DNA from: Microbacterium sp. 70-16 | GTDB taxonomy: Bacteria > Actinomycetota > Actinomycetes > Actinomycetales > Microbacteriaceae | Assembly: GCF_001898315.1 (NCBI RefSeq) | Contig: NZ_MKTQ01000010.1 | Location: 196,358 to 260,357, forward strand | Direction: 5' to 3' | Length of the DNA stretch: 64,000 bases | Shown here: positions 53,353-62,263 of the stretch, piece by piece | Layout: each line of letters starts with the position of its first letter | Position numbering within the stretch: the first letter of the stretch is position 1 | The notes under the pieces: generated by a model | Seen by the model: the letters and a program-made list of their open reading frames with translations, nothing else | Database searches by the model: none | What the model was told of the DNA's origin: nothing | Made by a program: the position numbers and the translations under genes

Positions 53353-56300
53353 TCAGCGCGCTCGCAGCGTGAGCCCGCGGCTTGACTCGACGAAGCCGGC
53401 CGCCTGCAGGGCCCGCCCGACGGGGGTGCCGTAGACGAACACACCCGACACCTGCTCGATCGTCAGCGTGTCGAGCCGCCGCGCGCGCACCGTCTCAGCG
53501 AGGCTGCGCGCGGCCGCCGCGAGCGCGTTCTCGTCGTCGGTGAAGGCGAGCGCAGAGCGTCCGCCGCGCTCGAGATACAGCACGAGGCTGCCGTCGACGA
53601 GCGTCACGAGCCCGCCCGCCTTGCGGCCGGGGCGGTGCGCGACGTCCAGCCCCGGCCACGCAAGGGCCGCGCCGTACGGGTTCGCGGGGTCGGTCGCCGC
53701 GAGTGTCAGTGCCTGCAGCGGCGCCGGATCGGCAAGGGCCGCGAACTCGCGCAGCCGGTCGACCGTCGCCGAGGTCGCGAACTGCGCGGCCCCGAGCTTC
53801 TCGATGAAGTAGCCGCGGCGCGTGTGCCCGGCATCCTCGAACCCGGCGAGGATCCGGTAGACCTGCGCGAATCCGCCCGGCACGCCCTCGGACTGCACGC
53901 TGCCGCGCGTGACGACGCCGTAGCGGTCGAGCAGCAGGCTCGCCGACGCCGCGCCGCGCAGCGCGGCGTCAGTGCTCGGCTCGGGCAGCAGCGACCAGCG
54001 GCCGCCGACGGGCGGGCGAGGGGATGCCGCGCTGCGCGTGGCGGCCAGCGGTGTGCCGCGGAACATCCGCGCGCGCGGCGTGCGGCGCACGGCGCGGTGC
54101 GCCTGCGAGCCGCCGCCGAGCAGGGCGCGCACGGGGGCGAAGGTGTCGTTCGTGACGCGGGCCGTCCAGGTGAGGTTCCACAGCGCCGCGACCGTGTCCT
54201 GCTCGTTCGCTCCCGTCATGGCGGCCAGTTGCGTGGCGAAGTACGCGCCGCCCGCTGACATCGCGGTCAGTAGCTGTTGCTCGAGGACGGTCGGCGGCTC
54301 GGGGTCGTCGGGCAGCACGAGCGTGAGGGGGAGGGCGTCGGTGGGGTGCAGCGCGATCCAGCCGTCGCGACCGGGCAGCGACCCGTGCCCCGTCCAGACG
54401 ACCTCGCCCGTTGAAGTGAGCTCATCGAGCATCGCGGGCGTGTAGTCGGTCACCCGCGAGGGCAGGATCAGTGACTCCCAGGCGCTCGCTGGCAGCGGCA
54501 CTCCGGCGAGCTGCTCGATCGTCGCGAGCACGCCGTCGAGGCCCTCGAGCGGGCGTCCGCCCGCGGAGCCGTCGACGTGCTGCCATGCGGGCAGGAATCG
54601 CGCGAACGCCTCGGGAGTGACCGGTTCGACCGTGCCGCGGATCGCGGCGAGCGACCGCAGCCGCAGCCGGCGCAGCACCTCGACGTCGCACCACTCGAGG
54701 TCGTCGGTGCCCGTGCTGGTGCTGCTGGCAGTGCTGGCTGGGGCGTCTGGCAGGAAGAACCCGCTCGTGACGCGCCCTTGTGCTTCGAGTCGTTGCAGGG
54801 TGTGCCGCGCAACGGCGGCGCCGATGCCGAAGCGCGCCGCGACGCTCGCCGTGCGGAACGGCCCATGCGTGCGCGCGTACCGCGCGACGAGATCGCCGAG
54901 CGGATCGGCGACCGGTTCGAGGAATGCGTTCGGGATGCCCACGGGCAAGGCTGCCCCGAGCGCGTCGCGCAGGCGCCCGGCATCCTCGATTGCCGCGATG
55001 CGCGCTTCACCCGCGATCGTGACCCCGATCGCCCGCCGCGCCGCGACGAGCTCGTCGAGGTGCCGCTGGGCTTGCGCCGTCGCGATCGCGGGCGGCCCCT
55101 CGACAGGCTCGGGGGCCAGGCCGGGCTCGGGGGCGAGGCGGGCGGCGACCTCGGGGGCGGTGAGCGGGCCGAGCATGCGCAGCAGGTCGGCGACGCCCTC
55201 CACCCCGCGCACGCGCCGGTCGGGGGCGAGGCGCTGGGCCTCGGCCTCGAACTGCGCGATCACCGCGGGGTCGAGCAGCTCGCGCATCTCGACCTTGCCG
55301 AGCAGCTCGCTCAGCAGTGCCGGATCGACCGACAGCGCCGCCGCGCGGCGCTCGGCCAGCGGCGAGTCGCCCTCGTACATGAACGCACCGACATATCCGA
55401 ACAGCAGGTCGCGGGCGAACGGCGACGGCTGCTGCGTCGTGGTCTCGACGAGCCGGATCCGCCGGTCGGCGATGCCGCGCGCGATCCGCAGCAGCGCGGG
55501 CAGGTCGTAGACGTCTTGCAGCACTTCACGCAGCGTCTCGAGGATGATCGGGAACGTCGGGTGGTTGCGCGCGACCTCGAGCAGCTGCGCGGACTTCTGC
55601 CGCTGCTGCCACAGCGGGGAACGCTTGCTGGGGTTCAGGCGCGGCAGCAGCAGTGCCCGCGCGGCGCACTCGCGGAAGCGCGAGGCGAACAGTGCCGACC
55701 CGCCGACCTCGTCCGTGACGAGCTGTTCGAGCTCGTCCGCGTCGAAGACGAACAGCTCGGCGCCGGGTGGTTCGCTCTCGGCATCCGGCACCCGCGCGAT
55801 GATCCCGTCGTCGCTCGCCACGGCCGATCCGTCGACGCCGAGACGCTCCCGAATGCGTGCGCCGACGGCCAGCGCCCACGGCGCGTGCACGTGCATGCCG
55901 TAAGGGGAATGCAAGATGATCCGCCAGTCGCCGACTTCGTCGCGCGAGCGCTCGACGGTCAGCGTCCGGTCGGTCGGCAGGCTGCCGGTGGCATCCTTCT
56001 GCTCGGAAAGGTACGCGAGCAGGTTGCTGATCGCGTTGTCGTCGAGCCCCGACTCGCGCAGGCGCGCGGCGGCCTTGTCGGGGGTCGCGCCGGCGACCTC
56101 GCGAGAGAACTTGCCGAGCGCTTCGCCGAGCTCGGCGGGTCGCCCGAGCCCGTCGCCGTGCCAGAACGGCAGCTTGCCCGGCTGCCCGAACGCGGGTAGC
56201 ACGTTGACGCGGTCGTGCGTGATCTCGACGATGCGCCAACTGGTTGTGCCGAGGGTGAACACGTCGTTCACGCGCGACTCGTAGACCATCTCCTCGTCGA

Positions 56301-58086
56301 GTTCGCCGACGCGCGCGCCCTGCGTCTCGCCCGCGACGAAGACGCCGAACAGTCCGCGGTCGGGGATCGTCCCGCCGCTCGTGACCGCGATGCGCTGCGC
56401 GCCGGGACGTCCGGTGAGGATGCCGTGATCGCGGTCCCATACGACGCGGGGCCGCAGCTCGGCGAACTCGTCGGACGGGTACTTGCCCGCAATCAGGTCG
56501 AGCGTCGCCTCGTACGCCGAGCGCGGCAGCGTGCGGAACGGCGCCGACCGGCGCACCGTCTCGAACCAGGTCTCGACGTCGAGGGTGCCCGTCGCGCACG
56601 CCGCGATCGTCTGCTGCGCGAGGATGTCGAGCGGATTCGCGGGCACCGCGATCGCCTCGATCTGACCGGCGAGCATGCGCTCGGTGACGACAGCGGTGTG
56701 CAGCACGTCGCCGCGGTGCTTCGGGAAAAGCGCCGCGCGGCTGATCTCACCGACCTGGTGGCCCGCGCGTCCGACGCGCTGCAGACCGGATGCCGCCGAC
56801 GGCGGCGCCTCGACCTGGATCACGAGGTCGACCGCGCCCATGTCGATGCCGAGCTCGAGCGAGCTCGTCGCGACGACGCAACGCAGGATGCCACTTTTCA
56901 GCTCGTCCTCGACCTGCGCCCGCTGCTCTTTCGACACCGACCCGTGGTGCGCCTTCGCGAGCACGGGCGGTGCCCCGGCGGACACCCCCGCCTGCGCCAT
57001 CATCTCGGCGGGCATCGACCTGGCTCCCGAGCCCGTTGAGGCGGCCCCCGAGCCTGTCGAGGTGGCCCCCGAGCTTGTCGAGGGCCGCAACCCCACCCGC
57101 TCCTCGTAGATCTCGTTCAGCCGCCCCGTGAGTCGCTCGGCGAGCCGTCGCGAATTCGCGAACACGATCGTCGAGCGGTGCGCGAGCACGCGATCCACGA
57201 TCGCCTCTTCGACGTGCGGCCACACCGATCCGGTGATCTCGGAGGGCTGCGGCGGAGCCTCGAACCAGTCGCCCTCGCCATCGTCCGGATCAGGCGGATC
57301 GGCACCCGGTGGCGGAGGCGGGTTGAGCATGTCGTCCATCGGGACGATGACCTGCAGATCGAACGCCTTGACGGCCCGCGGTGCGACGATCTCGACGGGC
57401 GCTGATCCGCCGAGGAAGCGCGCGACCTCATCGATGGGGCGCACCGTCGCCGATAGGCCGATGCGCTGCGCGGGGGCCTCGAGCAGGGCATCCAGCCGTT
57501 CGAGACTGACCGCCAGGTGCGCGCCGCGCTTGGTCGCCGCGACGGCGTGCACCTCGTCGACGATGACCGTGTGGATGCCCCGCAGTGTCTCGGATGCCTG
57601 GCTCGTGAGCATCAGATAGAGCGACTCGGGCGTCGTGATCAGGATGTCGGGCGGGTCGGTCAGGAGTCTGCGCCGGTCGGCCGATGGTGTGTCACCCGAG
57701 CGGACGCCCACCGTGACATCGGGCACCGCGATGCCCAGCCGCCGCGCCGACTGGCCGATGCCCACGAGCGGAGAGCGGAGGTTGCGCTCCACGTCGACGC
57801 CGAGCGCCTTGAGGGGCGAGACGTAGAGGACGCGCGTCGCCGGGGCATCCGTCTTCTTCTTCCGCTTGGTGTCAGCGGGGGCGATCGGCTTCTCGCGGAA
57901 CACGCGGTCGATCGCCCACAGGAACGCCGACAGGGTCTTGCCCGACCCGGTCGGCGCGACCACGAGCGCATGCTTGCCGTGCGAGATCGCCTGCCACGCG
58001 CCGGACTGCGCCGACGTCGGCTGCGCGAAGGCGCCGCGGAACCAGTCCTGCGTCGCAGGACCGAACCGTTCGAGCACATCGCCCAT
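53353..58086 (-). CDS. lhr: Large helicase-related protein Lhr
   Basis: A 1577-residue superfamily 2 3'-5' DNA/RNA helicase involved in DNA damage responses. N-terminal RecA-like domain: APTGSGKT (Walker A) and DEVH (Walker B). Second RecA-like domain with VEAPPSAASGLQRVGRAGH. Then a winged helix, the beta-barrel region and the long Lhr C-terminal domain. The length is slightly above the usual about 1500 residues. The excess includes in-frame dispersed repeats: PSTSSGATSTGSGAASTGSGA between the two RecA motifs (57022-57082) and APEPVEGPP in the C-terminal half (55094-55118). GAAGAT lies 6 nt before ATG 58086. Confidence 0.94.
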   Translation of the reverse strand: MGDVLERFGPATQDWFRGAFAQPTSAQSGAWQAISHGKHALVVAPTGSGKTLSAFLWAIDRVFREKPIAPADTKRKKKTDAPATRVLYVSPLKALGVDVERNLRSPLVGIGQSARRLGIAVPDVTVGVRSGDTPSADRRRLLTDPPDILITTPESLYLMLTSQASETLRGIHTVIVDEVHAVAATKRGAHLAVSLERLDALLEAPAQRIGLSATVRPIDEVARFLGGSAPVEIVAPRAVKAFDLQVIVPMDDMLNPPPPPGADPPDPDDGEGDWFEAPPQPSEITGSVWPHVEEAIVDRVLAHRSTIVFANSRRLAERLTGRLNEIYEERVGLRPSTSSGATSTGSGAASTGSGARSMPAEMMAQAGVSAGAPPVLAKAHHGSVSKEQRAQVEDELKSGILRCVVATSSLELGIDMGAVDLVIQVEAPPSAASGLQRVGRAGHQVGEISRAALFPKHRGDVLHTAVVTERMLAGQIEAIAVPANPLDILAQQTIAACATGTLDVETWFETVRRSAPFRTLPRSAYEATLDLIAGKYPSDEFAELRPRVVWDRDHGILTGRPGAQRIAVTSGGTIPDRGLFGVFVAGETQGARVGELDEEMVYESRVNDVFTLGTTSWRIVEITHDRVNVLPAFGQPGKLPFWHGDGLGRPAELGEALGKFSREVAGATPDKAAARLRESGLDDNAISNLLAYLSEQKDATGSLPTDRTLTVERSRDEVGDWRIILHSPYGMHVHAPWALAVGARIRERLGVDGSAVASDDGIIARVPDAESEPPGAELFVFDADELEQLVTDEVGGSALFASRFRECAARALLLPRLNPSKRSPLWQQRQKSAQLLEVARNHPTFPIILETLREVLQDVYDLPALLRIARGIADRRIRLVETTTQQPSPFARDLLFGYVGAFMYEGDSPLAERRAAALSVDPALLSELLGKVEMRELLDPAVIAQFEAEAQRLAPDRRVRGVEGVADLLRMLGPLTAPEVAARLAPEPGLAPEPVEGPPAIATAQAQRHLDELVAARRAIGVTIAGEARIAAIEDAGRLRDALGAALPVGIPNAFLEPVADPLGDLVARYARTHGPFRTASVAARFGIGAAVARHTLQRLEAQGRVTSGFFLPDAPASTASSTSTGTDDLEWCDVEVLRRLRLRSLAAIRGTVEPVTPEAFARFLPAWQHVDGSAGGRPLEGLDGVLATIEQLAGVPLPASAWESLILPSRVTDYTPAMLDELTSTGEVVWTGHGSLPGRDGWIALHPTDALPLTLVLPDDPEPPTVLEQQLLTAMSAGGAYFATQLAAMTGANEQDTVAALWNLTWTARVTNDTFAPVRALLGGGSQAHRAVRRTPRARMFRGTPLAATRSAASPRPPVGGRWSLLPEPSTDAALRGAASASLLLDRYGVVTRGSVQSEGVPGGFAQVYRILAGFEDAGHTRRGYFIEKLGAAQFATSATVDRLREFAALADPAPLQALTLAATDPANPYGAALAWPGLDVAHRPGRKAGGLVTLVDGSLVLYLERGGRSALAFTDDENALAAAARSLAETVRARRLDTLTIEQVSGVFVYGTPVGRALQAAGFVESSRGLTLRAR
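55094..55118. repeat. In-gene GGCCCCTCGACAGGCTCGGGGGCC repeat within lhr (C-terminal half)
   Basis: Read on the coding strand it gives [10 protein letters not shown]; a degenerate second half-copy (GGGCTCGGGGGCGAG) follows and gives APEPG. Same family as 57022-57082, treZ and treY. Confidence 0.8.
57022..57082. repeat. Triple tandem CCCGAGCxTGTCGAGG repeat within lhr, 21-bp period
   Basis: Three 19-bp units starting at 57022, 57043 and 57064, i.e. a 21-bp (7-codon) period. On the coding strand they give PSTSSGA, TSTGSGA and ASTGSGA. The loop lies between the helicase motifs of the two RecA domains, where length variation is tolerated. Confidence 0.85.
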
Positions 58087-58151
58087 CCCTCCATCTTCGC
58101 GCGGACGGCGGACATCGCGGCGGCCAGCTGGCCGTTCTGCCGGTGGCGGGC

Positions 58152-58157
58152 TAAGCT
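58152..58157 (+). promoter_or_regulatory. -10 box TAAGCT of the GreA-like gene
   Basis: TAAGCT lies 37 bp before the ATG, which has its own GAGGGAAAG Shine-Dalgarno; the short leader is about 30 nt. No clear -35 element. Confidence 0.4.
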
Positions 58158-58194
58158 TGGAGGTTCATATCTTCAGCCGGAAGAGGGAAAGAAC

Positions 58195-58599
58195 ATGGCA
58201 GACACGATCGAAACGGTGTGGATGACGCAGAGTGCGCTGACCGCGCTCGAAGCCGAGCTCGCCGAGTTGAACGAGACGCCGGATGCCTCTGCCGCACGCA
58301 TCGCCGAGCTGCGCAGCCTGATCCGCCGTGCCGACACGGGAGCCAAGCCCGACGACGGCCTCATCGAGCCCGGCATGACCGTGACGGCGCGCTTCGCGGA
58401 CGGCTCGGAGGAGACGTTCCTGCTGGGCAGCCGCACCGCCGCGCTCGAGTCCGGCGATGTCGAACTCGACGTGTACTCGCCGGACTCGCCGCTCGGCGGC
58501 GCGATCGCCGGCCACTACGTCGGCGAGACCGTGAGCTACACGGCGCCGACCGGTCGCGCCATCGAGGTCACGCTGGTCGCGGCGGCTCCCTTCGCCTGA
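58195..58599 (+). CDS. GreA/GreB-family-like protein
   Basis: A 134-residue protein with a short N-terminal helical hairpin (SALTALEAELAELNE... ARIAELRSLIRRA) and a C-terminal FKBP-like domain (IEPGMTVTARFADGSEETFLLGSR ... SPLGGAIAGHYVGETVSYTAPTG), the typical GreA C-terminal pattern with LGxAxxGxxxGD reading PLGGAIAGHYVGE. The coiled coil is shorter than in true GreA and the acidic tip is weak, so it may be a Gre-like factor (Rnk/GreA2 kind) binding the RNA polymerase secondary channel without strong cleavage activity. Convergent with the ABC-F gene. Confidence 0.85.
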   Translation: MADTIETVWMTQSALTALEAELAELNETPDASAARIAELRSLIRRADTGAKPDDGLIEPGMTVTARFADGSEETFLLGSRTAALESGDVELDVYSPDSPLGGAIAGHYVGETVSYTAPTGRAIEVTLVAAAPFA

Positions 58600-58605
58600 G
58601 CGCGG

Positions 58606-60321
58606 TCACCCCTCCTCACCGTCGAGCTCGCCTTCGGCGAGCTGTCCGTCGCGCAACTCGAGCACGAGATCGGGCTCGAGCCGGCGCAGGAACGCGTCGT
58701 CGTGACTGACGACGAGCACGCCGCCACGGTACGCCGCGAGGGCAGCGACGAGCTGGTCGACCGTGTCGAGGTCGAGGTTGTTCGTCGGCTCGTCGAGCAC
58801 GAGCAGCTGCGGCGGCGGGTCGGCCATCACGAGGCACGCCAGCGCGAGCCGGAAGCGCTCGCCGCCCGACAGCCCCGCGGCCGGCCGCAGCACGGCATCC
58901 CCGCGCAGCAGGAACCGGGCCAGCCGGTTGCGCAGCTCGACGTCGCCTGCGCCCGGCGCCGCCCGGCGCAGGTTCTGCAGCGGCGATTCCGCGCCGTCGA
59001 GCCCGTCGACGCGCTGTGAGAGGTACCCGATCCGGTCGGTGTGCGCGGTCGCCGTGACCGAAAGCAGGCTGAATTGGCTCGATCCCGGCCCGGCGGGGGC
59101 GGAACCGCCGTTTGAGCCTGCTTTCGCGTCGCGATCCGCCGGGCAGCCGACATCCGTCTGGTCGTTGTCATGCGCCGGGTCGGCGACCAGCTGCCGCAGC
59201 AGCGTCGTCTTGCCGGCCCCGTTCGGCCCGATCAGGGCGACCCGCTCGGGCCCCTGTAGCACCCACGAGCGCTCGCCCGACGACAGCGTCGCGAGGCGCC
59301 GGCCCGACCCGACCCCCGGGTCGGGCAGGTCGATGCGCACCGCATCGTCGTCGCGCACGCGCCGCTCGGCCGCGTCGAGCGCGGCGCGGGCGTCGGCCTC
59401 GCGACTCGAGGCCTCGACGCGCAGCCGCCCCGCCGACTCCTGCGCGGAGCGCTTGCGCGCGCCGGCGATGATCGGCGGCACGCGCTTCTCGCCGGCGGCC
59501 TTGCGACCGGCCGCGGCGCGCGTCGCGAGCACCTGCTCTTGGTGGATGCGGTCGCGCTTCTCGCGCTTCACGGCTTGACGGGCGGATGCCTCGGCTTGCC
59601 GCGCAGCGGCCTGCTCGGCATCCAGCGCGTCGCGCCACTGCGAGTACGGCCCGCCGAACGTCGAGAGCGTGCTGCCGTACAGCTCGGCGGTGTCGTCCAT
59701 CAGCTCGAGCAGCGCCGTGTCGTGGCTGACCACGATCAGCGTGCCGCGCCAGCGGCGCACGAGCTCGTGCACGCGCGCCCGCGCGTCACGGTCGAGGTTG
59801 TTCGTTGGCTCGTCGAGCAGGGCGATCGGCGCACCCCGCAGCCGCACTCCGACGAGCGCGACCAGCACGGCTTCGCCGCCGGACAGTTCGCCAACGCGGC
59901 GATCCAGGGCGCCCGGCGGCAGCCCGGCCTCGTCGAGCGCGGCGGTTGCGCGGGCCTCGACGTCCCAGTCGTCGCCGACTGCATCGAACCGAGCGGGGTC
60001 GACGTCGCCCGCGGCGATCGCGCGCACGGCATCCAACGCCGCGCCGACGCCGAGCACATCGGCGACGCGCCGGTCGGTCTGCAGCGTGAGTCGCTGCGGC
60101 AGCAGGTCGATCGCGCCGCTGGCGGTCACGGTGCCGGATGCCGGGGTCAGTGCCCCCGCGATGAGCGCGAGCAGCGTCGACTTGCCGGATCCGTTGCGGC
60201 CGACCAGGCCTGTGTGGCCCGTGCCGAAGGCGCCCGAGACCTCGCGCAGCGCGGGCGTGCCGTCGGGCCAGGTGAAGGTGAGGCGGTCGAGGACGACCGC
60301 GGAAGTGCTGAGTACGGGCAT
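58606..60321 (-). CDS. ABC-F family ATPase, possible ribosome-protection type
   Basis: A 571-residue protein with two ABC domains and no membrane segments: Walker [10 protein letters not shown] and GPNGAGKTT, signatures LSGGE in both halves, Walker [11 protein letters not shown] and [10 protein letters not shown]. The linker (about residues 230-320) is helical and basic ([16 protein letters not shown]...), typical of ABC-F proteins that act on the ribosome and may confer antibiotic resistance. A 68-bp palindrome lies within an inserted loop ([22 protein letters not shown]) after the second Walker A. GGGAGG precedes ATG 60321. It has a long leader of about 200 nt with a hairpin and a possible leader peptide, as in inducible resistance genes. 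Confidence 0.9.
   Translation of the reverse strand: MPVLSTSAVVLDRLTFTWPDGTPALREVSGAFGTGHTGLVGRNGSGKSTLLALIAGALTPASGTVTASGAIDLLPQRLTLQTDRRVADVLGVGAALDAVRAIAAGDVDPARFDAVGDDWDVEARATAALDEAGLPPGALDRRVGELSGGEAVLVALVGVRLRGAPIALLDEPTNNLDRDARARVHELVRRWRGTLIVVSHDTALLELMDDTAELYGSTLSTFGGPYSQWRDALDAEQAAARQAEASARQAVKREKRDRIHQEQVLATRAAAGRKAAGEKRVPPIIAGARKRSAQESAGRLRVEASSREADARAALDAAERRVRDDDAVRIDLPDPGVGSGRRLATLSSGERSWVLQGPERVALIGPNGAGKTTLLRQLVADPAHDNDQTDVGCPADRDAKAGSNGGSAPAGPGSSQFSLLSVTATAHTDRIGYLSQRVDGLDGAESPLQNLRRAAPGAGDVELRNRLARFLLRGDAVLRPAAGLSGGERFRLALACLVMADPPPQLLVLDEPTNNLDLDTVDQLVAALAAYRGGVLVVSHDDAFLRRLEPDLVLELRDGQLAEGELDGEEG
59059..59126. repeat. In-gene palindrome with perfect CGAAAGCAGGCT arms in the ABC-F gene
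   Basis: CGAAAGCAGGCT (59059-59070) and AGCCTGCTTTCG (59115-59126) flank 44 nt that hold a further GC-rich dyad (CCCGGCCCGGCGGG). It encodes most of an extra loop in the second ATPase domain. Confidence 0.85.
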
Positions 60322-60340
60322 GGGATGCCTCCCTGTGGTT

Positions 60341-60363
60341 GGGTGCGCGAACGCCGCGCACCC
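60341..60363 (-). promoter_or_regulatory. Hairpin in the leader just before the ABC-F start
   Basis: GGGTGCGCG and CGCGCACCC form a perfect 9-bp stem with a 5-nt loop, ending 19 nt before the ATG and just upstream of the GGGAGG Shine-Dalgarno. It could act as an attenuator or as a stem that hides the binding site together with upstream leader sequence. Confidence 0.5.
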
Positions 60364-60467
60364 GCACTCACCCGCAGAAGGTGTGAAGTCGACGGTCGTC
60401 GGCGCGGAATGGATGCGCCGACGTGTCGAGAGATCCCCGGATCGGAGGGGTCGACGGTGCGGCGCGA

Positions 60468-60497
60468 TTACTTCGCGGCGGCGTCGAAACCCTTCAA
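60468..60497 (-). other. Possible 9-codon leader peptide upstream of ABC-F
   Basis: On the minus strand GAGGAA, a short spacer, then TTG AAG GGT TTC GAC GCC GCC GCG AAG TAA would encode (M)KGFDAAAK. It lies inside the about 200-nt leader between a TAGAGT -10 box (60532-60537) and the ABC-F hairpin. Several antibiotic-resistance ABC-F genes are controlled by ribosome stalling on such peptides; here this is a hypothesis. Confidence 0.3.
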
Positions 60498-60531
60498 CGG
60501 TCTTCCTCACACTCGGGACAGGGACCCTGAC

Positions 60532-60537
60532 ACTCTA
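60532..60537 (-). promoter_or_regulatory. -10 box TAGAGT of the ABC-F gene
   Basis: TAGAGT on the minus strand, about 210 bp before the ATG, defines a long 5' leader. It lies in the 432-bp gene-free stretch 60322-60753, which otherwise holds the leader elements and the palindrome at 60618-60727. Confidence 0.4.
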
Positions 60538-60617
60538 CCGGATGCCCCTGAGCGCCCGATCCGTGCGCGGCAGCGCGGCCGGTCGGCGCGGTTTCGCGCG
60601 CGGTCGGCGGGGCCCCT

Positions 60618-60727
60618 CCGCAATAACTCAGGAGATCTGGGGCGTCGTGGTTGAACACGCCGCGGAATCCCGCGACATCCCGCGGCAGGCGGGAGCGGCG
60701 GCGGGCGCGACTCCTGAGCTATTGCGG
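60618..60727. repeat. 110-bp palindrome with CCGCAATAACTCAGGAG ends
   Basis: It begins CCGCAATAACTCAGGAG and ends CTCCTGAGCTATTGCGG. Third member of the 88-bp family with a longer middle that contains two GCGGAATCCCGCG-like dyads. It lies just upstream of the ABC-F promoter and downstream of the esterase gene. Confidence 0.85.
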
Positions 60728-60753
60728 TCGGCACACGACCAGGTGCGCCGGCG

Positions 60754-61440
60754 TCACTCCGCGAGGCGCTCGAGCTGCAGGTCGAGGAACGCGCGCACGT
60801 CGTCGAGTTCCTCTTGCGAGACGCTGTGGGTCAGGCCGGGGTAGACGCGGCCGCTGAGGTCGACGTGCGCGGGCAGCCATTCCACGGTGTGGGCGACGCG
60901 GTCTGCGGGGATCACCTCATCGCGCGCGCCGCGACCCCAGAAGACCGGCGGTCGCACGGCCGCGAGCGCGGAGTCGGTCGGCAGCGGATCGCCGTCGACG
61001 AAGCCCGCGAGGTTGACGGCGAACGCGAACCGCTCGGGGCGTAGTCGCAGGGACTGCATCGAGATGACGGCGCCCTGCGAGAACCCGAGCAGGCCGACGG
61101 GCGCCGCGGCATCCGTCGCGGTGTCGAGCCAGGCGAGGAACCGCTCGGTCGCCGCTGTCGCCGCTCCTGGCGCGCGTCCCCGCAGCCCCTCGATCGGGTA
61201 CCACGACCATCCGGGGGTCGGGAACGGCGGGCTGAGCGGCGCGCGCACCGCCGCGACGACGAACTCTGCGGGCAGGTGCGGCGCGAGGCCGAACAGGTCG
61301 CGCTCTTCCGACCCGTAGCCGTGCAACAGCACGAGCAACGGCCGACCCGCACGCTCACCGGGCGGTGCCGACCACAGGACGGCCTCGGCATCGAGGTCGG
61401 GGATCTCGACGCCTGCGCTGTCAAAAGGCGAATCGCTCAT
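60754..61440 (-). CDS. Alpha/beta hydrolase, phospholipase/carboxylesterase family
   Basis: A 228-residue esterase of the YpfH/carboxylesterase-2 type: LLVLLHGYGSEERDLF (oxyanion region), nucleophile Ser in LLGFSQGAVIS, Asp in GARDEVIPADR and His in GLTHSVSQEE. It hydrolyses short-chain or lysophospholipid esters in the cytoplasm; there is no signal peptide. ATG 61440 is chosen from MSDSPFDSAG, with GAAGAT 6 nt upstream. Divergent from the NUDIX-like gene. Confidence 0.9.
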   Translation of the reverse strand: MSDSPFDSAGVEIPDLDAEAVLWSAPPGERAGRPLLVLLHGYGSEERDLFGLAPHLPAEFVVAAVRAPLSPPFPTPGWSWYPIEGLRGRAPGAATAATERFLAWLDTATDAAAPVGLLGFSQGAVISMQSLRLRPERFAFAVNLAGFVDGDPLPTDSALAAVRPPVFWGRGARDEVIPADRVAHTVEWLPAHVDLSGRVYPGLTHSVSQEELDDVRAFLDLQLERLAE

Positions 61441-61563
61441 GGCGACATCTTCGCAGGACTCCATCGCAGGGACTCCCCGCAGAGACCCGTCGCAGCAACC
61501 GCCGCAGCGACGCCGCCACAGCAACCGCCGCCACAACGACCCGCCGCCACCGCGCCGACGGGG

Positions 61564-61569
61564 TATACA
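61564..61569 (+). promoter_or_regulatory. -10 box TATACA, leaderless NUDIX-like gene
   Basis: TATACA, then AGAGGC, then ATG 61576: a leaderless arrangement in the 135-bp divergent spacer. Confidence 0.55.
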
Positions 61570-61575
61570 AGAGGC

Positions 61576-62256
61576 ATGGCCGTTCGCACCCCCGACCCCG
61601 ATCCGAACGAGCGCGACGACGACGGGACGCCGCGCGATCCGCTGCGCGATCTCGGCGCGGACATCGGGCGCACAGGCGGCACGGGCGGGCATCCGCTCGG
61701 CGACGGCACGTTCGGCTCGCCCGCGCCGGGCAACGCCGCCAATCCCGGCTGGCTGACCGATATCGAGCTGGCCGAAGCGCGCCGGCGCCTGCCGATCCTC
61801 TACGTCGAGGCGATTCCGGTGCGCACCGACGGCATGGGCCAGGTGACGCAGATCGGCGTGCTGCTGCGCGCGACGCCGCTCGGCGAGATCACCCGCTCGA
61901 TCGTCTCGGGGCGCGTCCGCTACGGCGAGACCGTGCGCGACGCCCTGTTCCGTCACCTCGAGAACGACCTCGGCCCGATGGCGTTCCCGCTGCTGCCGCC
62001 GCAGCCGGTGCCGTTCACGGTCGCAGAGTACTTCCCGATCCCGGGCGTCAGCGCGTTCCACGACGACCGCCAGCACGCCGTCTCGCTCGCGTTCGTCGTG
62101 CCGGTGACGGGCACGTGCGAGCCGCGGCAGGATGCCCTGGAGGTGACGTGGATGACCCCCGAAGAAGCGGCATCCGACTCGCTGGCCTCTGAGATGGAGG
62201 GCGGCCGCTCGACGCTCGTGCGTCAGGCGCTCGCCTCCGTCGGCGCGCTGCGCTGA
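61576..62256 (+). CDS. NUDIX-fold protein (DUF4916-like) with a degenerate Nudix box
   Basis: A 226-residue protein. The first 60 residues are polar and disordered (PDPDPNERDDDGTPRDPL). The NUDIX-like fold follows (RRLPILYVEAIPVRTDGMGQVTQIGVLLRA). The Nudix box region reads GRVRYGETVRDALFRHLENDLG, where the usual REUxEE is replaced by RHLEND, so pyrophosphatase activity is doubtful. This matches the DUF4916 group common in actinobacteria. It is followed after 7 bp by the AlbA_2 protein, probably in one operon. Confidence 0.82.
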   Translation: MAVRTPDPDPNERDDDGTPRDPLRDLGADIGRTGGTGGHPLGDGTFGSPAPGNAANPGWLTDIELAEARRRLPILYVEAIPVRTDGMGQVTQIGVLLRATPLGEITRSIVSGRVRYGETVRDALFRHLENDLGPMAFPLLPPQPVPFTVAEYFPIPGVSAFHDDRQHAVSLAFVVPVTGTCEPRQDALEVTWMTPEEAASDSLASEMEGGRSTLVRQALASVGALR

Positions 62257-62263
62257 GCGCGCC

